In this document: piece by piece, positions 24,506-32,742 of the stretch
Position numbering within the stretch: the stretch's first letter is position 1
Layout: each line of letters starts with the position of its first letter
Made by a program: the position numbers and the translations under genes
Assembly: GCA_964645405.1 (NCBI GenBank)
Contig: CAZYCA010000016.1
Location: forward strand, 62,001-126,000
DNA: 64,000 bases
Origin: JAMWDF01 sp964645405
GTDB taxonomy: Bacteria; Ratteibacteria; UBA8468; B48-G9; DSTR01
Reading direction: 5' to 3'
Notes under the pieces: model-generated
Told to the model about the DNA's origin: nothing
The model's database searches: none
What the model saw: only the letters and a program-made list of their open reading frames with translations

Positions 24506-25573
24506 ATGGAGGCAATGGCAAAATATAAGCCTGACTGGAAACAGGCGATGGAAAGATTAACAGCCTGGTGGAAAGGTGAGAAAATAGACCGGGTCCCGGC
24601 CCTGATAACAGCGCGGAGAAAAGGTGTCTCTCCCAGATCATTAAAGAAGATTGTTCCTGACATGTACACCAGCCCGGAGGTTGTCTTTTATAATCTGGAT
24701 GCCACGCTGGAAGCAACTTACTGGGCAGGAGAAGCCTTCCCCAACCACTGGGTCTATCTTGGTCCTGTACCACTCAGTGGAATTCTTGGTTGCCAGATGC
24801 ATTTTGAAGAAAATACTGTCTGGCACTCCCCCTGTTTTCAGACTTTGGAAGAAGCAGAAAAAATTTCCTTCCAGGAAGAAAACTGCTGGTACCGGCTTCT
24901 TTTTTCTTTAGCAGAGCAGTCACTGCGCAGAAGTCAGGGAAAGTATCTGGTCAGCGGTCAGGGGTTTGGAGCTGCTTCTGATGTTATGGCTGACATGTGG
25001 GGAGCGGAAAAGATATTGCTGGCTATGGTGGAAAAACCAGAAATTATCAGGACTATTCTCAGGAAAATCACGGAAATTTCCTGTTTCCTTTATGACAGGA
25101 TGGATACACTGGTAGCAAATTATCAACCCGGTCGCTTTGACTGGTTGCGGTTGTGGGCACCAGGACGTTTCTGGACCCTCCAGAGTGATATCTCCTGTAT
25201 GGTTTCCCCGGGTCTGTTTCAGGAACTTATTTTGCCTGAACTGGAGAAAGAAACGCAACACGTAGATTTTGCTTTTTATCATCTGGACGGTCCCGGGGCA
25301 ATCAAGCATGTGGAAACTCTACTGAGGATTAAAACACTTGCTGGTATTCAGTGGGTACCAGGAGCAGGTGCCTGCTGTGACCCGCTTGACTGGCTGGAAC
25401 TATTCCGGAGTATTCAAAACGCCGGGAAAAAACTTTTAGTCAGCTGCCCGCCGGAAAGAGTGAGAGCGCTTCTGGAAAAAGTGGACCGCAGGAGTATCTG
25501 TCTTGCTATCTCCTGTAAGGAACAGCAGGATGCAGAAAAGATTCTTCTGGAACTGGAAAGGATAGGGGGATAG
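24506..25573 (+). CDS. Uroporphyrinogen decarboxylase-like (URO-D/MtaA superfamily) protein
   Basis: ATG at 24506 with AAGGGGAA 11 nt upstream; the longer frame overlaps pcm. About 355 residues. URO-D-fold marks: opening MERLTAWWKGEKIDRVPAL, mid-region DMWGAEKILLAMVEKPE (about 170), the FYHLDGPGAIKHVETLL segment (about 258) and GIQWVPGAGACCDPL (about 282). The haem-enzyme signatures for substrate arginines are not evident, so a corrinoid-methyltransferase-like or unknown catabolic role is more likely than haem synthesis. Such URO-D paralogues are common next to sugar-degradation genes in PVC-type bacteria. It is followed directly by a GNAT gene. Confidence 0.78.
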   Translation: MEAMAKYKPDWKQAMERLTAWWKGEKIDRVPALITARRKGVSPRSLKKIVPDMYTSPEVVFYNLDATLEATYWAGEAFPNHWVYLGPVPLSGILGCQMHFEENTVWHSPCFQTLEEAEKISFQEENCWYRLLFSLAEQSLRRSQGKYLVSGQGFGAASDVMADMWGAEKILLAMVEKPEIIRTILRKITEISCFLYDRMDTLVANYQPGRFDWLRLWAPGRFWTLQSDISCMVSPGLFQELILPELEKETQHVDFAFYHLDGPGAIKHVETLLRIKTLAGIQWVPGAGACCDPLDWLELFRSIQNAGKKLLVSCPPERVRALLEKVDRRSICLAISCKEQQDAEKILLELERIGG

Positions 25574-26434
25574 ATGCAAGCCGCAGGAAAGCTGGAAATC
25601 AGGCTTTTCACCAGCAATGATATCCCCTTCGCTATGGAGTTGAAAGACCTGGCTGGGTGGAACCAGACGCAGGCTGACTGGCAACGTTTCCTTACCTTAG
25701 AACCAGAAGGATGTTTCCTTGCCCTCTGTGATGGGAAACCTGCAGGAACAACCATTGCTATTACCTACGGTAAGGAAATGGCATGGATAGCCATGGTTTT
25801 AGTCCATCCAGAAATGAGGGGAAAGGGGATAGGCAGAGCTTTAGTGGAGCATGCCCTTTCCTGGCTGAAAAAAAATAAAGTGAAAACAGTGAAACTGGAT
25901 GCCACGGAAGAAGGGAAAAACCTTTACCGGAAGTTAGGCTTCCAGGAAGAGTACGAGATAGATAGATGGCAGGGCTGGGGAAAAACAAAGATAGATTTTG
26001 ATTTGCCTGTAATCCAGCAGTCCGATGTGGAAGAAATAGACAGGTTTGATGCTTTTTACTTTGGTACCAGCAGAAAAAAAGTCCTGAAACGGCTGCTTGC
26101 TGAATTTTCAGGGATGGGATTTCTTTCCCGGGGAGAAAATGGTGCTCTTTCTGGTTATGGTCTCTGCCGCTACGGACAGAAAGCCTGGCACATCGGACCT
26201 TGTGTTGCCTGCTCAGCTACTGTCGCAGAGAAAATTTTTGTCAGGTTACTGGGATTGATTGGAGAAAAACCGGTGTATATAGATGTGATAAGAAAAAACG
26301 AGACGGCTGGACAGATTGTTCTGGCTCACGGGTTTACCGTCCAGCGACACCTGACAAGAATGTATCTTGGACCCAATCAATGCCCGGGGTTTCCAGCTGG
26401 CATTTTTGCTATTTCCGGTGGAGAGAAAGGATGA
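25574..26434 (+). CDS. Double-GNAT-domain acetyltransferase
   Basis: 286 residues, starting at the base after the URO-D stop. The N-terminal GNAT domain (about 8-140) has the acetyl-CoA loop VLVHPEMRGKGIGRALVEHAL (split here: VLVHPEMRG, KGIGRALVEHAL; about 76-96) and the closing NLYRKLGFQEEY strand. The second half (about 150-280) has the DUF1248/GNAT-like layout with a degenerate CoA loop, as in the YitH/HolE-like tandem family. Substrate unknown. The last codons overlap the ATG of the rhamnosidase gene (ATGA). Confidence 0.82.
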   Translation: MQAAGKLEIRLFTSNDIPFAMELKDLAGWNQTQADWQRFLTLEPEGCFLALCDGKPAGTTIAITYGKEMAWIAMVLVHPEMRGKGIGRALVEHALSWLKKNKVKTVKLDATEEGKNLYRKLGFQEEYEIDRWQGWGKTKIDFDLPVIQQSDVEEIDRFDAFYFGTSRKKVLKRLLAEFSGMGFLSRGENGALSGYGLCRYGQKAWHIGPCVACSATVAEKIFVRLLGLIGEKPVYIDVIRKNETAGQIVLAHGFTVQRHLTRMYLGPNQCPGFPAGIFAISGGEKG

Positions 26435-28863
26435 AAAGAAAGTTACCATGCTGGATTACACTGGAGAAAAATTATCCCCCGGAAGAGAAATTTTTCCGTA
26501 AAATTATCCACCTGCCCTGGACGCCTGACTATACTGAAGTTCAATTCACCAGCACCGGTCCCTGTGCTCTGTTTGTCAATGGTGAATTTGTGGAATCCAG
26601 CACAGCCCGTTACCCTAACCGGATTAACCGGCACCAGCTTACAGGCAAACTGAGAAAGGGTAAAAATGTCCTTGCCCTGAGACTTTTAACTAACTATTTT
26701 CAGGAAGAAGCCAGGCAAGATTACCGGAAACGGAGATTCTGGATTTCTGCTGTGGCTCTTCTTTTGAAAGCCAGGAAAGGGAAAAAACTTTTCCAGCAGG
26801 TTACAGATGATACCTGGAAAGCCCGGGGAAAGGAGGAAACTGGTTGGGAGAAGGTAGATTTTGATGATACTGGCTGGGTAAAGGGGAGTGAAATCAGACT
26901 GGTGAAAAAACAGGAGTATAAACGGTTCTGGGAAAATGCTGCTTGCTGGCGCACTTTCAATTGTGTGCCAGCAAGCATAAATTCCGTTATCAAGATTGCC
27001 GGGGAAAAATATGAGAAACAGCTTTACAGTTCTCTTCCAGGAATTGTTTTTCCAGATTCTTTGCTTGAAGTTAGCCGGGCAGAAATCTTTCAACGCGATT
27101 TTGATGTCCCTGATTATATCAGCAGTGTAAGGATAAAATCTGGCAGTGAATCTGTGCGTCGTTTTCCTTTCACTCCTTTTACTGTCACCGATGAAACACC
27201 GGAAGTTATACTGGATTTTGGACGGCTGGTGGTCGGCTACCTGAAGATAGAATTCAGCCAGCCAGTCACCGGAAAATTAAGGTGTGAGTTTGATTACAGT
27301 GAAAGTTTGACTGATTTTACCAGCCAGGCTGCCTGTGGCAGGGAAATCATAGAGAAATTAGCCGTGGAAGAGACCCTTAAAAATCAATCTTTTTGGTTTA
27401 ATTACCGGCGCCGTGCTTTTCGGTATCTGAAACTTCACCTGAAGTTTGAACATCAGGTGGTGATAAAAAATATCAGTCTGAAGGAGAGCCATTATCCTGT
27501 TCTGAACTCAGGATGGTTTCAGTGTAGTGATGATTTGTTGAATGAAATCTGGAATGTGAGCCGGTATACACTTGTCGTCAATATGCATCAGGAGTATGAA
27601 AGCTGTCCCCGAAATGAGATGTTATTTTTTCCTGGTGATGGCCGGATTGATGGGCTGGTAAATTATTACTGTTTTGGAGATGGGGATTTAATGAAAGCTT
27701 CTTTAAGTTTAACCGAACCAGCCGATGCGGTCTCTTTTGTCTCTGATGCCGAGCAGGATAAACAGTTATGGGATTACCCTGCCTGGCGGCTGTTATGTCT
27801 GGCTGATTACTACCTTTTCCATGCTGATAAATATTTTCTCAAAGAATCCTGGTCCTGGGTCTGCCGTACAATAGACTGGTATTTCCGAAAACTTGATTCC
27901 TGCAACCTCATTTACCAGCAGGTACCTTTTGGGGGACACCAGATAACTGAATGGACCTGTGCAAAATATCGTCTGGGATACAAAGTTTCTTTGAATAGTC
28001 TTTTTTACTGGTCACTGAAAGAGATGGCTAAACTGGCAAAAGTTGTCGGTGATGAAACACATTACCAGAGCTGGTCAAAGTTAGCCAGAAGTGTCCAGAA
28101 GGCAATAAACCAAAAGCTCTGGGTGAATCAATGGGGCTGTTATAGAGATTGGTTTTATGACTGTCTTTTCCAGGACAGCAATGTCCTGGCTGTTATTTCT
28201 GGTGTGGCTAATAAAGCGCAGCGAGAATCCATTCTTAAGGTGTTAAAAGAAAAACACTGGAGTCCTTACGGCAGTTCTCTGGCTGATGTTTCTCTTCCCC
28301 GGGACGGTAATATGGCTGGTAATGATGTTATCTCGCCACTGATGTGTGCTTACGAAGCAGCCTGTCATTTCCAGTACGGACTGGCTGATGATGGCCTGGA
28401 GTTAATCAGAAGGTGCTGGGGAACAATGCTGAAAAAAGGAGCAAAAACTTTCTGGGAATTTACATGGAATGATAGTGAGTCCCGCTGGCCAATACCTGCG
28501 CATGGTTGGTCATCTGGTCTGGCCTGGTTGCTTCCTGGTTGTTTTCTGGGTATTCAGCCGGCTTCTCCCGGCTGGAAGGAAGTAATTTTTTCACCCCGTT
28601 TTTCCTCACTGGACCGGGCAGAGGCAGTAGTGCCGGCAGCAGGAGGTTTAATCTTGGTCAGTTATCAGAAGACCTCACCAGGAGAGTATCTCTGTAACTT
28701 CAGTTTTCCAGAAGGAGTAAATTTACTTCATGTAAAAATTCCAGAAAAATCAAGGGTTAAAATTGTTACCGGGGTCCCTGCTTATAGAACAAAGAGTTGG
28801 TTACACTTTAAGCGTCCTTCCTCTCATACCATTTCCTTTCTTCTCGCTACTGATATTTTGTAG
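26431..28863 (+). CDS. GH78 alpha-L-rhamnosidase-like protein
   Basis: Start at ATG 26431 with GAGAAAGG just before it; about 810 residues, no signal peptide. The domain order is that of Bac_rhamnosid proteins: N-terminal beta-sandwiches (FVNGEFVESSTARYPN at ~45, then ILDFGRLVVGYLKIEF at ~262), (alpha/alpha)6 catalytic barrel, and C-terminal beta-sandwich. Catalytic-loop candidates are SCPRNEMLFFPGDGRIDG (about 391) with Glu and Asp, and TFWEFTWND with HGWSSG further on (about 672-695); the GIQPASPGWKEVIFSPRF phrase is diagnostic. It would release L-rhamnose, for example from rhamnogalacturonan oligomers; the cytoplasmic site implies import of oligosaccharides. Confidence 0.88.
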   Translation: MKRKLPCWITLEKNYPPEEKFFRKIIHLPWTPDYTEVQFTSTGPCALFVNGEFVESSTARYPNRINRHQLTGKLRKGKNVLALRLLTNYFQEEARQDYRKRRFWISAVALLLKARKGKKLFQQVTDDTWKARGKEETGWEKVDFDDTGWVKGSEIRLVKKQEYKRFWENAACWRTFNCVPASINSVIKIAGEKYEKQLYSSLPGIVFPDSLLEVSRAEIFQRDFDVPDYISSVRIKSGSESVRRFPFTPFTVTDETPEVILDFGRLVVGYLKIEFSQPVTGKLRCEFDYSESLTDFTSQAACGREIIEKLAVEETLKNQSFWFNYRRRAFRYLKLHLKFEHQVVIKNISLKESHYPVLNSGWFQCSDDLLNEIWNVSRYTLVVNMHQEYESCPRNEMLFFPGDGRIDGLVNYYCFGDGDLMKASLSLTEPADAVSFVSDAEQDKQLWDYPAWRLLCLADYYLFHADKYFLKESWSWVCRTIDWYFRKLDSCNLIYQQVPFGGHQITEWTCAKYRLGYKVSLNSLFYWSLKEMAKLAKVVGDETHYQSWSKLARSVQKAINQKLWVNQWGCYRDWFYDCLFQDSNVLAVISGVANKAQRESILKVLKEKHWSPYGSSLADVSLPRDGNMAGNDVISPLMCAYEAACHFQYGLADDGLELIRRCWGTMLKKGAKTFWEFTWNDSESRWPIPAHGWSSGLAWLLPGCFLGIQPASPGWKEVIFSPRFSSLDRAEAVVPAAGGLILVSYQKTSPGEYLCNFSFPEGVNLLHVKIPEKSRVKIVTGVPAYRTKSWLHFKRPSSHTISFLLATDIL

Positions 28864-29189
28864 CAGATGTTAACCCGGGTGTTATCTAAAAAAACACGCA
28901 GGAACAAAATCCAGATGCAAAGGCCTTCGTGATATAGCACCTTTACGCTTGATGGAAATATTTTCAGTCACGAGAAATAAGCATAAATGGAGAATTGTTA
29001 AAAAAATCAGAGTTGATAATGTATTTTCTTGCCCGAGATGCGAAAAAATGGTGGAAAGAAAAAGAAGCGGCGTTTTATCGGCTTGTTTCAGTCCAGCAAC
29101 GCTCTGTTAATTGGATTTTGTGGAATTTTGTGAAATATTTGATGGGTTCGGAGAAGTGGAGAGGTGAATAAAAAATGTTAAAAAAATTG
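28864..29189. other. Non-coding A+T-rich stretch with a possible coding relic
   Basis: No supportable gene. On the plus strand one frame is open for about 66 codons ending at the TAA at 29169-29171 (phrases ELLKKSEL, RDAKKWWKEKEAAFY, WNFVKYLMG), but it has no good start or ribosome site and I recognise no family. The shift to A+T-rich sequence begins here, at the edge of the defence region. Confidence 0.4.
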
Positions 29190-29385
29190 TTACAATCCTT
29201 CTTTCGCAAGTATCTTTTCAACATTGCACTTAACTTCTGGTATTACTCTAACGATTGTTTCCCGTACAATCCTGTAATTTATTCCAAAGTATTCGTGAAT
29301 AAGTTTATCCCTCATCCCTGCAGTTTCTTTCCGCGATATAAATAAGAAAGTTACACTCTTCAAGACATGATTGGACAATTTTCAT
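29190..29385 (-). pseudogene. Degraded HepT-like HEPN ribonuclease gene
   Basis: From the ATG at 29385 the frame gives MKIVQSCLEECNFLIYI, a plausible start of a HepT protein, then breaks. A second frame supplies RKETAGMRDKLIHEYFGI and the tail RETIVRVIPEVKCNVEKIL. The R-x4-H RNase motif (RDKLIH) of DUF86/HepT is preserved, but ~50-60 residues between the two parts are missing and the halves are out of frame. It overlaps the stop of an MntA-like relic by 4 nt, the normal MNT-HEPN order. Confidence 0.65.
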
Positions 29386-29671
29386 AACACGGTGAGCGCT
29401 TTGATATAAGGTCTTACATAAGGACTTATGCTTTCTTCTGTTAATGAGTCAACCTTTGTACTTAATATTTTAGAAAGGTTTTCTTCTATACGAACAAGTT
29501 GTATAAACGTTGGCGTTTCATCAAATTCCACGATTAAATCAATATCACCTTTTTCTTTTGTATTCCTCCTGCATAAGAGCCAAAAATTTTAGCACTTTTA
29601 ATCTTATACTCCTTTCTCAGTTTTTCTCTGTGATCTTCCAGTGGCTTTATAATTTCCTGCAATTTTTTCAT
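29382..29671 (-). pseudogene. Frameshifted MntA-like minimal nucleotidyltransferase
   Basis: From ATG 29671: MKKLQEIIKPLEDH, then AKIFGSYAGG in one frame and KGDIDLIVEFDETPTF in the next, which rejoin as the G-S-x10-12-D-x-D nucleotidyltransferase motif if one A is added in the run near 29550-29560. The remainder (FIQLVRIEENLSKIL, then KVDSLTEESISPYV) is intact to the TGA at 29382-29384. This is the antitoxin-type partner of the HepT relic. A one-base homopolymer loss could also be an assembly error, but the adjoining HepT has a real deletion. Confidence 0.65.
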
Positions 29672-29679
29672 AAATTTTA

Positions 29680-30033
29680 TCAATTTTTCGATAATTTCTG
29701 CCTTTCCTCCTGCAAGTTGTACAATTTATAAGGCGCCTGGTCAATCTCCCGCATGGATACGGTATACTGCTTCCCATTAAGAAGAGGTAAGAATAAGGTA
29801 GAGTAGAAATGACAGAAATACGTTTGCTGTTTCAGTCTGTCAAATTTTCTGAGAAATACTGGCCAGTTTGACTGATGTATAAAATGGTAGGTTGCGGCTT
29901 CGCATGCCGGTAAATTACCCCTGCAAAATTTAACATGGCCTCCAAAAGAGGTAATCAAATCTTGAGAAAAGTGTGCATAGATTTTTTTCCCTGTGAGTTG
30001 AGAAATCATATGATAAATCTTTTCCGCCTGCAC
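29680..30033 (-). CDS. Unrecognised 117-residue ORF, possibly a fragment
   Basis: GTG at 30033; the frame is open about 20 codons further upstream (phrase LYPHKFFRRETAEY) without a clear start, so it may be the 3' end of a decayed gene. Visible phrases are EKIYHMISQLTGKKIYAHF, SFGGHVKFC, ACEAATYHFIHQSNW and YNLQEERQK at the end. No family recognised, no signal peptide or membrane segment. It lies between the defence operon and the MNT/HepT relic, on the same strand, and the relic starts just after its stop. Confidence 0.35.
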   Translation of the reverse strand: MQAEKIYHMISQLTGKKIYAHFSQDLITSFGGHVKFCRGNLPACEAATYHFIHQSNWPVFLRKFDRLKQQTYFCHFYSTLFLPLLNGKQYTVSMREIDQAPYKLYNLQEERQKLSKN

Positions 30034-30146
30034 ATACTCTGCAGTCTCACGCCTGAAAAATTTGTGGGGATATAACCAGTTTTTTTATAACCCGCAGGTA
30101 ACACAGCAAACCCTTCTCCTGTGTGATGGGTCGTTGGAGCAAAAAG

Positions 30147-32741
30147 TCACTCTTCTTTCCAGTCCTCTATTTCTGCACCTATTTGTCTGAGTGTTTCTTT
30201 CACCTTGCTTTCCAGTGTGGTCTTGTCAAACCCTTCGCTGGAATCCGCTTTAATCTCTACTGTAATATCAGGGGGTGAACCTTTTTCCTTCAACGGCCTG
30301 ATTACTCCACTTACTACATAAGATAATTTATCCCAGGGGATTTTAGCTCTTAAGCTTATCCTTTTAACTGTACCTTCTTTCCTTGTCTCTTCCGTTTTTT
30401 CCCATTCTGGTTCCTTCGTGTGTTCCTTTTTTTCCTCTTGTTTCGTTTCACTTTCTTTTATTTTCTTTGCTGCTTCACCGCACAGTACAACTGAATCTAT
30501 TGTTGGTGTAGTTTCCTGCTTATAGTAAACTTCTGAATCCTCTCTGACACCCATAATGCCACTTTTTACACCTTCTTTTACCGCGTCAATTAGAACATTC
30601 TCACTTTCCAGGATGGGCATTCCTGGTGTTTGAAGAAAAAGTTCGTAGATATTGCGCAGTTCTTTTTCATCCTCGCCAACGGCAAATGCTTTATCTAAGA
30701 TGTATTTGGGGGTTACGCGAGAAAGAATTTTTTCTTGGTCCCCAAGATATTGTTTTACCCTTTCTGATAGGGCTACACTTGTTCCAACAGTCGGAATTCC
30801 AAGGTCTTTCCAGTCCAACCCCTTTTCCTCCAGTAAAGCCAGATACCTGTAAGCAGTGAGAATTTTGAACGGTATTTCATTCTCTGCATCTTTTAATTTT
30901 TTCTTAAGTTCGTCAAGACTATCCCTGGAAAGCTTTCCGAGAAGATTTTTGTCGTCTTGAATGTCTTTAAGTGCCAGAAATCTCCTTAGTGACCTTGAAA
31001 GATTTAGATACTGACTGTTTTCTACTGCAAGGACGAAAAGCGCGTTTTTGTAAACCCTGAAACCCGCACCAGCTCTTTCAAAAAGTTCAAATGCAAGTTT
31101 TTTCCCTTCTTCTGAATCATATGAATATTCTGGGGCGAGAATTGCAAGTTTAAGATTTTTATTATCAGGAATATCTGATGAAGATACTGGCCAGAGGTAA
31201 ACTTCTAATGCCCTGCCTGCACTTTTCTGGATACTCTCCTTGAGTTCTTCTCGAATTTTCCCGTCAGGAATTCTTTCTTCTCTTTCAATTATTACACGAT
31301 TGAGATTGGGCTGATTGCGAAAGGCATATTGCTTTCTTTCAGAATGAAAATACCAGAGCTGTTCCTCAAGTTTACTAGTAGCATCCCCTACGATTGTATG
31401 AGGGACACCTTCTCTTAGAACTGCCACACGAATTTCTGGTAAACTTGTTTCTTTTCTTTCTGCTCCACTGAAGGAATATAAAAAAACACCTGTTGCTATG
31501 CCTGAGGCAATTCCATATTTTTCATATTCACTACCCATTTCTCTATCTATTTCAGGAGCCTTGGCGTTTATTCCAGCAATATCCGCAGCAATTACAGCTT
31601 CATATTCATTGCCTATGTGTTTGATAAATTCCCGGCGAATGGTTTGATTTCCCAGATTTACCAGAGATGATTGAATTAGTGGCGAAACAACTTTACGGTT
31701 ATAGAGATCGCGAGTAACTTCTGCCAGAAGTCGTAACACCCCCCTTGTCCTCTGAAAAGTCGGATACGAACCCCATCGTTGATAAAGAACATCAATAAGC
31801 TCGGGATGGAATGGATATGAATGTTCTATTTTCTCCCTGTACTCAATATTTCTCATTTCCGCAGGCACATCCGTACCAAGTTTCTGATAGAGGTCAAAAT
31901 AACTCTGCGCCACTTGCCTCCTTGTGCTTTCTTTCCCAAGGTCATCAAAAAGCCGTTTGCGAATTATCTCGTATATTTCAATACCTTCCACAGGTGTATA
32001 GACAGCTTCCAGCCTGCCGAATATTCTTTGTAACTGGCTGAGCGCCCGTTCACCTGATTCACCGTAAGGAGCGCTTGAAGGAAGAGTGCAGACAAGGCAG
32101 CATTTGTCTTTCGATTTAACTGCTTCGGTGATTTCCTGTGAGAAAGCAGAAATCTGGTCAGCAAAATCCTTTGCTTTGACAGTATACTCAACAAGTTCAT
32201 CAATCAGGATGAGTACAGAGTTTTCACCAAGTATTTCAAGCAGAACTTCCTTTCCAGGACTGCATCGTTTTTCATCATGCTGTTTTACCTTATCGTAAAC
32301 ACCAAGCTGACTTGCAATTTCCCCCCACGGTGTTTTACCTCCTATCGGGTCAGCCTGCGTTCCAACAAAGGCTACAACCCTTGCATTTTTGGGCTCAGGA
32401 AGTTTTGAAATGATATCCAGGTGTGCAACTTTCTTTCTGTTCTTTACAATATGGTAAAGAGACAAAAGCGCGTGGGTTTTACCTCCACCAAAAGGCGTCT
32501 GAAGTTGAATCACAGGGTCCCCTTTTCCTGAGGTCAATCGTAATAGAGCATTTTCAAGTAGGTTCTTCAATCCCTCAGTGAGATAGGTTCTCTGAAAGAA
32601 GATGCTTGGGTCTTTATATTCCACAGGTGCCCTGCGATTTACCACATCTCCTAAATCAGCAGCAAAAATTGCTTCACTCATTCGTCCTTTTCTTATGTCC
32701 TTATGCGGGGTTGCTACCTGCCACCAGTTTGGGAGTGCCAT
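30147..32741 (-). CDS. DUF499 AAA+ ATPase (COG1483, BrxC/PglY-like)
   Basis: Start at ATG 32741 (MALPNWWQV) with GAGGAGGGG upstream; a longer TTG frame overlaps the methylase stop. About 864 residues. The N-terminus has the DUF499 phrases FAADLGDVVN and DPSIFFQRTYLTEGL, then Walker A PFGGGKTHALLSLYH (about 85). ENSVLILIDELVEYT (about 175) is Walker B, and YPTFQRTRGVLRLLAEV is the later AAA+ lid region. Residues ~745-785 are a Lys/Glu-rich low-complexity linker before a small C-domain. DUF499 ATPases accompany DUF1156 methylases in defence islands and are counted as BrxC-like. Last gene of the operon, 1 nt after the methylase stop. Confidence 0.88.
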   Translation of the reverse strand: MALPNWWQVATPHKDIRKGRMSEAIFAADLGDVVNRRAPVEYKDPSIFFQRTYLTEGLKNLLENALLRLTSGKGDPVIQLQTPFGGGKTHALLSLYHIVKNRKKVAHLDIISKLPEPKNARVVAFVGTQADPIGGKTPWGEIASQLGVYDKVKQHDEKRCSPGKEVLLEILGENSVLILIDELVEYTVKAKDFADQISAFSQEITEAVKSKDKCCLVCTLPSSAPYGESGERALSQLQRIFGRLEAVYTPVEGIEIYEIIRKRLFDDLGKESTRRQVAQSYFDLYQKLGTDVPAEMRNIEYREKIEHSYPFHPELIDVLYQRWGSYPTFQRTRGVLRLLAEVTRDLYNRKVVSPLIQSSLVNLGNQTIRREFIKHIGNEYEAVIAADIAGINAKAPEIDREMGSEYEKYGIASGIATGVFLYSFSGAERKETSLPEIRVAVLREGVPHTIVGDATSKLEEQLWYFHSERKQYAFRNQPNLNRVIIEREERIPDGKIREELKESIQKSAGRALEVYLWPVSSSDIPDNKNLKLAILAPEYSYDSEEGKKLAFELFERAGAGFRVYKNALFVLAVENSQYLNLSRSLRRFLALKDIQDDKNLLGKLSRDSLDELKKKLKDAENEIPFKILTAYRYLALLEEKGLDWKDLGIPTVGTSVALSERVKQYLGDQEKILSRVTPKYILDKAFAVGEDEKELRNIYELFLQTPGMPILESENVLIDAVKEGVKSGIMGVREDSEVYYKQETTPTIDSVVLCGEAAKKIKESETKQEEKKEHTKEPEWEKTEETRKEGTVKRISLRAKIPWDKLSYVVSGVIRPLKEKGSPPDITVEIKADSSEGFDKTTLESKVKETLRQIGAEIEDWKEE

Positions 32742-32742
32742 T

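Noticed and set aside
29190..29378. Intact 62-residue gene
   Set aside because: Only its last ~45 residues resemble HepT; the upstream part belongs to the same decayed gene in another frame.
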